NCBI GenBank assembly: GCA_017478025.1
Contig: JAFVGZ010000006.1
Coordinates: 49,416 to 113,415 of the forward strand
DNA from: Prevotella sp.
Lineage (GTDB): Bacteria > Bacteroidota > Bacteroidia > Bacteroidales > Bacteroidaceae
DNA: 64,000 nt
Direction of reading: 5' to 3'
Shown here one piece after another: positions 37,552 to 44,666 of the stretch (within the stretch, counting starts at the first letter, position 1; each line of letters opens with the position of its first letter). A model generated the notes under the pieces. The model was not told the origin of the DNA. It made no database searches and saw only the letters and a list, made by a program, of their open reading frames with translations. The position numbers and the translations under genes are program-made.

Positions 37552-37890
37552 TTATGCAAGAACAATCTTGTTGTCCTCTGTAGAAGTAACCTTACCCTCC
37601 TTGAGGAGCCAGCCGAGTCCGAGATATACGTCCTCTGCGGTTGTCTTTGCCTTCTTAGCGATCTCTGCTACAGTAAGAGCCTTCTCAGCAGCTGCAAGTG
37701 CGTTGTAAACATCACCAGCCTTGAAACCTGCGTTCTCTGCGTTTACATAAACTACTGCTGCTGCAGCCTTCTTTGCTGCTGTTGCTGTAGTCTTCTTCTC
37801 CTCTACCTTCTTTGCTGGAGCAGCCTTTGCTGTTGCCTCCTTCTTAGCAGCCTTTGTAGCAGCTGCCTTAGAAATTTTCTTTTCTGCCAT
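37552..37890 (-). CDS. Histone-H1-like Lys/Ala-rich tail fused to a DUF2582-type winged helix
   Basis: A 112-residue protein in two parts. Residues 1-45 are almost only Lys, Ala, Thr and Glu (KKISKAAATKAAKKEATAKA), like bacterial H1/Hc1 tails. Residues 48-112 (AGFKAGDVYNALAAAEKALT, then VAEIAKKAKTTAEDVYLGLG and WLLKEGKV) match the small winged helix-turn-helix DUF2582 of Bacteroidota. It is probably an abundant nucleoid protein: the tail binds DNA nonspecifically and the winged helix gives DNA or partner contact. It has its own promoter and terminator. Role inferred from composition and family. Confidence 0.8.
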   Translation of the reverse strand: MAEKKISKAAATKAAKKEATAKAAPAKKVEEKKTTATAAKKAAAAVVYVNAENAGFKAGDVYNALAAAEKALTVAEIAKKAKTTAEDVYLGLGWLLKEGKVTSTEDNKIVLA

Positions 37891-37975
37891 AACTTTTTTT
37901 ACTTTTGGGTTTTATTATCCTTTTGTTAGAATACTTTGTTGATTGAGATTTATAATCCAGTTGTTAATCGTGCTG

Positions 37976-37983
37976 CAAAGTTA
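37976..37983 (-). promoter_or_regulatory. Promoter -7 element for the H1-like gene
   Basis: TAACTTTG on the minus strand, start near 37969, leader about 80 nt. No clear -33 element at 20 bp. Confidence 0.6.
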
Positions 37984-38230
37984 CTGTAAATCAGTAAAAA
38001 AAAGATAAAAAAGCCCTATGAATTTACTAATAAATGTATATTATTTTGATAAAAGTCAAAGGTTTGTGTGCGTACACAGGTAGCATAACGGTTATTGAGC
38101 ACTCTACTTACTAAAACTTCAATCCATACAAAATGTCATGTCTCGCAACTATCTCCAGTCCCATTTTCCTTTATGTCCCAACCAAAGTAACGATAGGTGT
38201 CAGTCACCTGTCCCTGTGGCATTCCATGAG
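37984..38230. other. Noncoding stretch
   Basis: No gene recognised. On the minus strand a short frame reads MPQGQVTDTYRYFGWDIKEN before a stop, which could be a gene fragment, but nothing supports this further. Confidence 0.3.
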
Positions 38231-38287
38231 TGAAGAGTGAAGAGTGAAGAGTGATGAGTGAAGAGTAAAGAGTGAAGAGTGAAGAAT
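38228..38287. repeat. GAGTGAA microsatellite
   Basis: About eight imperfect 7-bp units (GAGTGAA, with GAGTGAT and GAGTAAA variants). Shorter inverted versions (CTCTTCA) occur at 39536-39558 and 40425-40450, so the sequence brackets the HU genes. Confidence 0.85.
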
Positions 38288-38339
38288 TAGCCTCACCCCC
38301 TCTCCCTCTCCAAAGGAGCGGGGAGGGAATGCGACTTTG

Positions 38340-38545
38340 AATTTTGAATTCTTAATTTTTAATTTTTAACTCCCCCTCGCTCCAATGAGGGAGCCGGAGC
38401 GAACTTTAATTTTGAATTTTGAATTCTTAATTTTTAATTCTCCCCCTCGCTCCAATGAGGGAGCCGGAGCGAACGTTAATTTTGAATTTTGAATTCTTAA
38501 TTTTTAATTCTCCCCCTCGCCCCTTGGAGAGGGGGGCGGGGGAGA
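38340..38545. repeat. 70-bp tandem repeat with palindromic G/C-rich core
   Basis: The unit contains TTTTGAATTCTTAATTTTTA and CTCCCCCTCGCTCC with AGGGAGCCGGAGCGAA. CTCCCCCTCGC recurs at 38370, 38440 and 38510, an exact 70-bp period. The third copy ends differently (CCCCTTGGAGAGG). Confidence 0.85.
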
Positions 38546-38550
38546 GGTGT

Positions 38551-38967
38551 TCATGCCTTCTTAAACTTCCCCTTCTGCACGGAGTTGTTGGCGAGCAGCG
38601 TCTTGGACGTGATGTCCTTGCCCTTGCAGCCTTCGGGACGGAAGCGGATATGCGCGCCCGTGACGTTCTCAGAGGCGACAAACTCCTCCTCGCTCTCGGC
38701 GCCGGTGGACGTGAGATTGATGCGGAACGTGCCGATGCCGTTGAGCTTCACCTGCTTAGAGTCCATCAGCATCTCGAGCATACAATCCTTCATCTTCATC
38801 AGCACAGGCCTTACGATGTCGATGCTCCAGATAGAGCCGTGATTAGCGATATGCGTGGCCATAGCCTCAAGGTCAAGCGTCTCGCCCATGTCAATCACCT
38901 TGCCATAGTACAGATGCGTACCAATGGTCTTTCTGTTGTCTTGATAAGTTTGAATAAATACTGGCAT
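38551..38967 (-). CDS. HU-related DNA-binding protein (HU1)
   Basis: A 138-residue protein of the Bacteroidota HU-related family. It opens MPVFIQTYQDNRKTIGTHLYYGKVID, has the HU-like stretch DIVRPVLMKMKDCMLEMLMDSKQVKLNGIGTFRI, then a basic tail (LLANNSVQKGKFKKA). A close paralogue lies at 39559-39972. Probably binds DNA in accessory replication or nucleoid functions; these genes often lie near mobile or primase-like genes. Confidence 0.9.
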   Translation of the reverse strand: MPVFIQTYQDNRKTIGTHLYYGKVIDMGETLDLEAMATHIANHGSIWSIDIVRPVLMKMKDCMLEMLMDSKQVKLNGIGTFRINLTSTGAESEEEFVASENVTGAHIRFRPEGCKGKDITSKTLLANNSVQKGKFKKA

Positions 38968-39006
38968 AACTAAAACTAAAATTAGGAAGTTAATAATAAA
39001 ATAATT

Positions 39007-39080
39007 GATTTTTTTTGAAAGAAATTCAGAGGGATTTTTTTTGAAAGAAATTCAGAGGGATTTTTTTTGAAAGAAATTAG
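39007..39080. repeat. 26-bp tandem repeat upstream of HU1
   Basis: GATTTTTTTTGAAAGAAATT followed by CAGAGG repeats with starts at 39007, 39033 and 39059 (exact 26-bp period, last unit partial). It sits 40-115 bp upstream of the HU1 start, where the promoter should be. Confidence 0.9.
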
Positions 39081-39558
39081 AATAATTAGAATAATTTTTT
39101 TCCTAACATGAATGCCCATGAATTTTCCATGAATTTTTTTCCTCATGCTTTAATTTATGGTCAATTTATGGTCAATTCGTGTAAAACCCCTTTCAGTCAG
39201 CAGGACTAATTTTCTGAATTATAATATGTTTTTTGTTACAGAACAGCCCAACTGCGCAAGCCTATTATTCCTATTATTCCAATTTCTTTCAATCCCTCCT
39301 CCGATTTCTGTCCTCTCCCTTCATCCGCAGGGCATTATTCTTATTCTTCGCTCATTTCTTTCTTTTCATAGGTGCTCAGGCGCTTCGCGGAGTCTTCCAA
39401 TTTCTTTCAATCCCTCCTCCGATTTCTTTCCTTTCCTTCATCCGCAGGGCTAATTCTTCACTCTTAAACTTCGTTTGACTTTCCTCACGCTCGGCCATTG
39501 ATGCGAGCATCATGGCTCTCGCTTAATCGGAAAGTTCACTTTTCACTCTTCACTCTCT
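39081..39558. other. Noncoding region between the HU genes
   Basis: No gene recognised. It contains AACATGAATGCCCATGAATT (39105-39124), a motif repeated at 63799 and 63830, and a direct duplication of about 54 bp (39279-39333 and 39397-39450, core TCAATCCCTCCTCCGATTTC) 118 bp apart, probably a recent segmental copy. Confidence 0.55.
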
Positions 39559-39972
39559 TTACGCCTGCACGAAGCCCGTGGTCTTCTGCAGCTTGATTTT
39601 GCTCAGCAGCGACTTGGAAGTCACGTCCTCGCCCTTTGCGCCCTCGGGCAGCATGCGGATGCGGATGCCCTTGATGTTCTCGGCGCAGGTGAACTCCTCC
39701 TCGCTCTCGGCGCCCGAAGACTTCACGTTCAGGTAGAACGTGCCGATGCCGTCAATCTTCACCTTGTTGCCGTTCAGCAGCTGCTCGATCATACACTTTC
39801 GGAACTTCTCCAGCACGCCATAGATCACATCCTGCGTGTAGGGCGCTCCATGCTCGGACATGTGCTGCGACAGCTCCTTCGTGTCCAGCGTGCCCATCAT
39901 CACCGTGCGGGCATACCACAGATGCGTACCCTTCTCCTTGCGATTGTCTTGATAAAGTCTGTAATTTACCAT
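39559..39972 (-). CDS. HU-related DNA-binding protein (HU2)
   Basis: A 137-residue paralogue of HU1: MVNYRLYQDNRKEKGTHLWYARTVMMG, then VLEKFRKCMIEQLLNGNKVKIDGIGTFYLNVKSSGAESEEEF and IRIRMLPEGAKGEDVTSKSLLS. The two share the whole fold but differ at many positions, so they are old paralogues rather than a fresh copy. A possible promoter with phased repeats lies at 40293-40360. Confidence 0.9.
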   Translation of the reverse strand: MVNYRLYQDNRKEKGTHLWYARTVMMGTLDTKELSQHMSEHGAPYTQDVIYGVLEKFRKCMIEQLLNGNKVKIDGIGTFYLNVKSSGAESEEEFTCAENIKGIRIRMLPEGAKGEDVTSKSLLSKIKLQKTTGFVQA

Positions 39973-39984
39973 AATGATTAAAAA

Positions 39985-40200
39985 TTTTAAGCCCCCTCCT
40001 TCAACTCCCCTCCAGTCCCCTCGTTTTCCGAGGGGCAGAAACCCCCTGGGGGGAGGAGTGATATATGGGGCGGTTGATTAATAAGTTAATTGAATACTTT
40101 GAATAGCTTTTTTTTGTTTATTTGAATAGTTGTTAGTAATTTCTCTCTCCTCCCAGGGGGAGAGATGCCCTTTGGGCAGAGAGGGGGCTTACTTCAGTAG
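39985..40200. repeat. Two palindromic G/C-rich dispersed repeats
   Basis: Copies at about 39990-40060 (CCCCTCCTTC...CCCCTGGGGGGAGG) and 40140-40190 (CTCCTCCCAGGGGGAGAGATG). A near-identical version of the second lies at 43660-43712. Confidence 0.75.
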
Positions 40201-40208
40201 CGCTCCTG

Positions 40209-40258
40209 AGTAACTTCCGTCCTGCGTGTAAGTAACTTAACCGTTAGCGAAGTAACCC
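40209..40258. repeat. AGTAACTT repeats with 22- and 20-bp spacing
   Basis: AGTAACTT at 40209 and 40231 (22 bp apart) and AGTAACCC at 40251 (20 bp on). The core matches the reverse complement of the array at 5993-6080. It lies in the presumed leader of HU2. Confidence 0.65.
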
Positions 40259-40292
40259 GCGGGGGCCGGTGAGCTGAAATCGTTTCATGCTG

Positions 40293-40360
40293 CAAAGTTA
40301 CTACATTCCTCATCGTCGGTCATGTGATGTCATGCTATGTCATGCGATGCCGTGCGATTT
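40293..40360 (-). promoter_or_regulatory. Possible HU2 promoter with 10-bp phased repeats
   Basis: TAACTTTG on the minus strand (40300-40293) with four imperfect 10-bp units of CATGCGATGT type directly upstream (40321-40360). The leader to HU2 would be about 310 nt. The -33 element is not recognisable. Confidence 0.5.
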
Positions 40361-40449
40361 TGTTTAATTCATAATTTCCCCGCTTCCCGCCCGAGCGGAT
40401 AATTCTGCATTCTGCATTTTGCATTCTTCACTCTTCACTCTTCACTCTT

Positions 40450-40674
40450 CTACGGTTCCCCCAACTGTTCCACGATGGCTTTGACCTGTCGTGGGGTGAG
40501 GGTCTTGCTGTTGATGGAATAGTCCATCTGTTGCAGCTGCTGCCACAGGCTTGTGCAGCGGCGTATCCATGCCATGAGGTGATTGACCGCCGTGCGTGGC
40601 GCGCTGTCAGGGAAATACATCAACGCCAGCTCCTTCTTGGAGTATGTGCGTATTGTGAATTTACAATTTTCCAT
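40450..40674 (-). CDS. DUF4248 family protein
   Basis: A 74-residue protein: FTIRTYSKKELALMYFPD, AVNHLMAWIRRCTSLWQQL and SKTLTPRQVKAIVEQLGEP match the DUF4248 pattern of small Bacteroidota proteins. Homologues usually sit beside HU-related proteins and primase/helicase-like genes, as here. Likely a small DNA-associated regulator; function unknown. Confidence 0.88.
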   Translation of the reverse strand: MENCKFTIRTYSKKELALMYFPDSAPRTAVNHLMAWIRRCTSLWQQLQQMDYSINSKTLTPRQVKAIVEQLGEP

Positions 40675-40729
40675 AGCTATTTACTATTTACAATTTACCA
40701 TGTACAATTATTATATAGTTAATTTGTTA

Positions 40730-40960
40730 ATTCATATTCCGCAAGTGCGCCCTGAAAGGGCAACCTGCTTATAGCCCAGGGCAACGCCCTGGGTTTTTAC
40801 GCGATTGGTAGGTGCGCCCTGTAAGGGCAAAAGAAGTTCATTCATGCCGTTCTGCTGCCCTTACAGGGCGTAATTTCTATCGGTCTTTATACCCAGGGCG
40901 CTGCCCTGGGCTATATGCTTTTGCCCTTTCAGGGCGTTTTCCTACTTGCGGAATATGAAT
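40730..40960. repeat. 231-bp palindromic element with perfect 17-bp ends
   Basis: ATTCATATTCCGCAAGT (40730-40746) is the exact inverse of 40944-40960. Inside are nested inverted pairs: GCCCTGAAAGGGC with GCCCTTTCAGGGC, TAGCCCAGGGC with GCCCTGGGCTA, and two internal palindromes (GCCCAGGGCAACGCCCTGGG). No open frame. A decayed second copy is at 52515-52733. It resembles a MITE-like or structured-RNA element. Confidence 0.85.
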
Positions 40961-41037
40961 TTGTCAATTCGTTCGCTCGGCCCTATGGGACGCTTGCGTA
41001 GTAGAGCGGAGCAAGAATTTGTTAATTCGTTAATTCG

Positions 41038-41964
41038 TTAATTTGTTAATTTGAAAAGCTCCGCGTAGTCCTTGCAGCCTGGGGGCAGGTGGTGGCGTAT
41101 GAGCGAGGGCAGCACCTCCTTGAGCTGCAGGAAGAGCCGTTCGCCCGGGACGTCGTTGTCGGGGTACATGTGATAGCTAATTGACAATTGAGAATTGAGA
41201 ATTGACAATTGTTCCCGGTCCTGACGGCTCAGGAGCGTCGCCGACGGTATGGCGATGGCCTTGTGTCCGGCCGAGAGCAAGGCCCAGCAGTCGCTGGCAC
41301 CCTCTGCGATGTATAGCTCGTCGCCCTCACGCAGCCTGTTGAGCACGGGGAGGTTGTAGATGCCGCACTTCGACCCTTGCGGAAATCGAAAGCGGGGTGT
41401 GGCCCCCTTTTCCCCCCTCTCCTTGGGAGAGGGGCCGGGGGTGAGGTTTCTGTTCTGCACGCCTATCAGCTTGCCCTCGCGGTCATAATACGGTATCTGC
41501 AGCCAGGGTGTGCCGTGTCGGTCAGTCCATGACGTGAGGCGGCACCAGCGCACCACACGCGGATCCAGCCGCCGCTCCGTGAAGAGAAACCTCCGCGCCT
41601 CATCGTTCAGCCACGGACGCTCAAAGAAGCGCTCATAGCGCGAGGCGTCGAACGGCTTCTGCACCTCATCGGTCGGGGCTGGCTTCCACTCATCAAGGAT
41701 GATGTTGTGCTCGTCAGCCAACCAGCGGCATGCCTCTTTGAAGTCCATGCGCAGATGTCGCATCACCAAGTCGATAGGGCCTATTGATTGCGTCATGCAC
41801 ACGAAACATCGACAGGTATTCTTACTCACCTTAAACGAAAGGCTTGGGTGGCTGTCCTCGTGGAACGGGCATAGGCTTTTATGCCGCGTCACCTGTAGTC
41901 CCAGTCGCTCTGCGACCCCCTCAATGGGCAGGTCGCGGAGCTTTTGAAGTTCTAATTTATCCAT
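41038..41964 (-). CDS. CHC2 zinc-finger/Toprim primase of mobile-element type
   Basis: A 308-residue DnaG-like primase. N-terminal CHC2 zinc finger: CPFHEDSHPSLSF then CRCFVC (about 32-57). The Toprim part has LYIAEGASDCWALLSAGHKAIAIPSA (catalytic Glu) and YHMYPDNDVPGE (DxD-like). Much shorter than chromosomal DnaG and lacking its helicase-binding domain. Two stretches are dispersed-repeat sequence read in frame: NLTPGPSPKERGEKGA (coded by about 41400-41452) and LSILNSQLSI (about 41175-41213). The 3' end runs into AATTTGTTAATTCG repeats. Possibly still functional since both insertions lie in surface-loop positions. Confidence 0.85.
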   Translation of the reverse strand: MDKLELQKLRDLPIEGVAERLGLQVTRHKSLCPFHEDSHPSLSFKVSKNTCRCFVCMTQSIGPIDLVMRHLRMDFKEACRWLADEHNIILDEWKPAPTDEVQKPFDASRYERFFERPWLNDEARRFLFTERRLDPRVVRWCRLTSWTDRHGTPWLQIPYYDREGKLIGVQNRNLTPGPSPKERGEKGATPRFRFPQGSKCGIYNLPVLNRLREGDELYIAEGASDCWALLSAGHKAIAIPSATLLSRQDREQLSILNSQLSISYHMYPDNDVPGERLFLQLKEVLPSLIRHHLPPGCKDYAELFKLTN

Positions 41965-41999
41965 ATTGGTTCTAACTGCGATTTTCTCGAATTACACAA

Positions 42000-42088
42000 A
42001 TTCTGCATTCTTGCTCCACTTTCGTTACGCAAGCGTCCCTGAAGGGCCGAGCGATTAATTCTGCATTCTGCATTATTAATTCTGCATT
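42000..42088. repeat. ATTCTGCATT repeats around a CGCTCGGC...GCTTGCG motif
   Basis: ATTCTGCATT copies at both ends enclose a copy (minus orientation, about 42010-42050) of the dispersed motif with ACGCAAGCGTC and GGCCGAGCG. The repeat ends at the stop of the DUF3987-like gene. Confidence 0.6.
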
Positions 42089-43386
42089 CTGCTGAGGTAC
42101 TCATCGGTCTTGGTGTACAATCCCGTCTGATTGGAGTAGGTGATGAAGCCGCGGAATTTCCATACGTTCAGAAGGTTCTTTGTGCCCTCTCTGCTTTTCC
42201 CAATACTTTCACGTAGCGCAATGAGTTGTGCTTCGTTAAAGGATTTGGGTAGGTCATTGAGTATATTCTTCGGTCCGCTCTTGGCTGCATTCGTGGTGCT
42301 TGTGTCTCCCTCCTTCAGCAGGTCGCCGGCTATACGCAGCTTGCTCCAAAGGTCATGATACACCAGCCACTCCACCAGGTCACCCATTGGCTTTGACCAT
42401 GTCTGATTATTGAGCATCCACAAAGTACATCCTGCCTTCCATGCGCTGACAAGGCTTCGCTTTGATATATCCCACAATACATCATCGTCTGTCAGATCGC
42501 CCAGCGATGCCATGTCGGCTGCCAGGCTGTCGATGAGCTTGTTTAGCGGACGTATGATGAAGCGCCCCTTCGTGATGTTGAGCCTCACGAGGTATTCGTC
42601 AATTTTGCGATAGAACTCGTCGGGGAACTTTCCCACTCGTGGTATCTTATCCTCACGTTTCAGACGTGGCTTATAACTGAATACCATGCGTCCGAAGGTT
42701 CCGTTGAAGAGATCACCCTTCCAGAACTTCCGTGTGGCAATGGGGGTGGATGAAACTGTTAGGCACGTGCGCAGCAGCGGGTTGCCTACCACGCCGTCAG
42801 CAGTAGCTCTCAGGGCTCCAGTCCTCTGTCGGTCGTAGATGTTGCGCAGCATCTGCGTCACCTGCTTGTGGCCGCCGCAGAGACTGTCGAGCATCTCCAC
42901 CTCGGGCAGATTCAGGTACTGTGTGCGCTCGCCCAACGACTCACAACCAACGGAGTTCTGTAGGAAGGCGGCACGTGTCATATCACTTGGCGGAAACCAG
43001 AAAGCCACCTCTGGACGGACTGGTTTCTCCTTGTTCGCCCCACGTGTTTTTACTTGTTTCTGCCACTCTACGAGCCTCCGCAGTTCCTCCTCGTCATGAT
43101 GACGGAAGTCGCGACACAGAGCCTCTACCAATAGTGACAATTGACCCTTGTTACACCCACTATCGGCAACGAGATTGGCCATTTGACCACAAAGTTCTTT
43201 CCATGTGAGGTCTGGGTACTGAAATTCTGTATTGCTGACGTGAGCGCCAAGTATGGGAAAAAGCATCGGAACAAGGGGCTCGTGCATATCTTTTGATACC
43301 TGTGAGAGCAGGATTTTTATACTTTCTGTCCCTCTGCCAAGGTTGGGCATCGCAGGGGCAGTCTTTTTGGAAATGTCGTATTTCAT
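42076..43386 (-). CDS. DUF3987-like primase-helicase-associated protein
   Basis: A 436-residue protein resembling Bacteroidota DUF3987 proteins of phage and plasmid replication modules. The N-terminal part has YPDLTWKELCGQMANLVADSGCNKGQLSLLVEALCRDFR, where the expected P-loop GxxGxGK[GS] is replaced by ADSGCNKGQ. Further conserved-looking segments are KTRGANKEKPVRPEVAFWFPPSDMT, TQYLNLPEVEMLDSLCGGHKQVTQMLRNIYD and TVSSTPIATRKFWKGDL. Located between the primase and an unknown 193-residue protein, all on one strand. ATPase activity is doubtful given the altered loop. Confidence 0.7.
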   Translation of the reverse strand: MKYDISKKTAPAMPNLGRGTESIKILLSQVSKDMHEPLVPMLFPILGAHVSNTEFQYPDLTWKELCGQMANLVADSGCNKGQLSLLVEALCRDFRHHDEEELRRLVEWQKQVKTRGANKEKPVRPEVAFWFPPSDMTRAAFLQNSVGCESLGERTQYLNLPEVEMLDSLCGGHKQVTQMLRNIYDRQRTGALRATADGVVGNPLLRTCLTVSSTPIATRKFWKGDLFNGTFGRMVFSYKPRLKREDKIPRVGKFPDEFYRKIDEYLVRLNITKGRFIIRPLNKLIDSLAADMASLGDLTDDDVLWDISKRSLVSAWKAGCTLWMLNNQTWSKPMGDLVEWLVYHDLWSKLRIAGDLLKEGDTSTTNAAKSGPKNILNDLPKSFNEAQLIALRESIGKSREGTKNLLNVWKFRGFITYSNQTGLYTKTDEYLSRMQN

Positions 43387-43424
43387 TGGTTTATAGCTTT
43401 TTAGATGAAACTTCTACGTGGCTG

Positions 43425-43574
43425 CAATTACAATTACAGTTATTACAGTTGTTTTTTTGAGGCATACATTTGCGCGCTTCTTTATATAACTTATTTATTA
43501 TTAATTAGTTATATATGTATATAGAGGAATGTAAGACATTCAATTCGCAACTGTAATAACTGTAATTGTAATTG
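43425..43574. promoter_or_regulatory. Perfect 27-bp inverted repeat around an AT-rich core
   Basis: 43425-43451 (CAATTACAATTACAG then TTATTACAGTTG) is the exact reverse complement of 43548-43574. The 96-bp spacer is AT-rich and holds a second inverted pair, TATATAAC (43483-43490) and GTTATATA (43508-43515). Each arm contains three ATTACA-type submotifs. It lies 39 bp upstream of the DUF3987-like start. It could be an operator pair or an origin-like site for the replication module. Confidence 0.75.
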
Positions 43575-43617
43575 TCAGGACATAGCTGGAGTAATAATTC
43601 TCAATTAGGTTAAGGTA

Positions 43618-43712
43618 ATTTTCCCTCTCCCCCCCAGGGGGGAGTTGGTGGGGGGCTCCTCTCTCCTCCCAGGGGGAGAGATGCCCTCTGGTCAGAGAGA
43701 GGGGGGCTTTAC
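43618..43712. repeat. G/C-rich palindromic dispersed repeat
   Basis: CCCTCTCCCCCCCAGGGGGG followed by AGTTGGTGGGGGGCTCC, then CTCCTCCCAGGGGGAGAGATG. The second part nearly duplicates 40140-40190. It ends inside the stop region of the 193-residue gene. Confidence 0.75.
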
Positions 43713-44290
43713 TTCTCTACAAGTCCTTCGAGTGCTGTGCACAACTCGTTATACACGCCCAGGGCATATCTCTCTATGGAGAACCCTGTGTCTGTGTCCA
43801 GGTGCTTGAAGTTAGGCCTCAAGGTGCCGTCGTCACATTGCGTGATGGTGATGTAGCGTCCTTCGAAGACACGCGGATTGCGCTTTACGGCGTTCTGCTG
43901 CGGGGTTTCGATGAAGGTGTAGTGGGGGTCGCGGCACAGGAACTCGTCCAACACCCCCTCGCGGTCGCGGCATATAACGCCACGATACCAGCGGCCTGTC
44001 TTCATGCGCTCGGCGGAGAAGAGGATGGTCTTCAGGTCCACGCCCATGTCTGTGTCGCAGCTCCACGGCTTCTTGCGGGCCTTGCCGTCATGCCCCGTTG
44101 TGCCGTTGCGGGGACTGTTGCTGCCGTTGCCGTTCTGCTGACCCTTCAGGGAAGCGACGAACTGCCGATAGCCGACAGCGAGAGGTGAATCACTCTGTGA
44201 GAGGAAATCGTCAAGGATTTCTGCGAAAAGGCGTGGGTCGTTATTCTTTCTTGAGCCAGCCTTGGTGTTGCGGTTTAATACCTTTTTCAT
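43709..44290 (-). CDS. Uncharacterised 193-residue protein of the replication-like module
   Basis: Not recognised. The N-terminal part is basic (MKKVLNRNTKAGSRKNNDPR) followed by LFAEILDDFLSQSDSPLAVGYRQF, then a Gly/Asn/Ser/Lys linker (about 50-75) and a folded C-terminal half with WSCDTDMGVDLKTILFSAERM, GRWYRGVICRDREGVLDEFLC and RYALGVYNELCTALEGL. Co-directional with the DUF3987-like and primase genes, so probably part of the same module. A promoter and leader hairpin precede it (44416-44455). Confidence 0.75.
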   Translation of the reverse strand: MKKVLNRNTKAGSRKNNDPRLFAEILDDFLSQSDSPLAVGYRQFVASLKGQQNGNGSNSPRNGTTGHDGKARKKPWSCDTDMGVDLKTILFSAERMKTGRWYRGVICRDREGVLDEFLCRDPHYTFIETPQQNAVKRNPRVFEGRYITITQCDDGTLRPNFKHLDTDTGFSIERYALGVYNELCTALEGLVEK

Positions 44291-44415
44291 ATCTTTTTAT
44301 AGCGGTATTAAAATGCCTTCTCGCACTTACGCGATGATATAGTAAGGCATACTTCATCTCGCGCCCGGAGCCGTGCTCAGTTTTTGACTGCCCGCAAACC
44401 CTATGGAAAAAGAAT

Positions 44416-44455
44416 GCAGCAGAAACTCCGATTAGAAATTTCTGCTGCAAAATTA
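44416..44455 (-). promoter_or_regulatory. Promoter with a 5'-end hairpin for the 193-residue protein
   Basis: TAATTTTG on the minus strand (44455-44448) fits TAnnTTTG. A perfect 10-bp stem (44439-44448 with 44416-44425) lies at the presumed 5' end of the RNA, about 130 nt before the start codon. Confidence 0.5.
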
Positions 44456-44666
44456 CAATCAAAAAACGAAAGAAAAGCAAAAATAACTGACTTGCTAAAA
44501 ATGACACATTTGACTGATATTCAGTACTTTCTGACTGCGTTTGTTCTCTGTTTTGTACTGTTTGATATGTCTTGAGAGTCAAATGCATTTCTGTTTTTGA
44601 CCGACCCAAAACTGGCCAAGACAAAAGTTGCCAAAATATTGACCAACCGGTACAAACTTCTTGGTC

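Noticed and set aside
37984-38230. Gene fragment reading MPQGQVTDTYRYFGWDIKEN on the minus strand
   Set aside because: About 28 codons before a stop and no match I can name; insufficient to call a pseudogene.
40730-40960. Insertion sequence
   Set aside because: Too short and without a transposase frame; kept as a palindromic repeat element.
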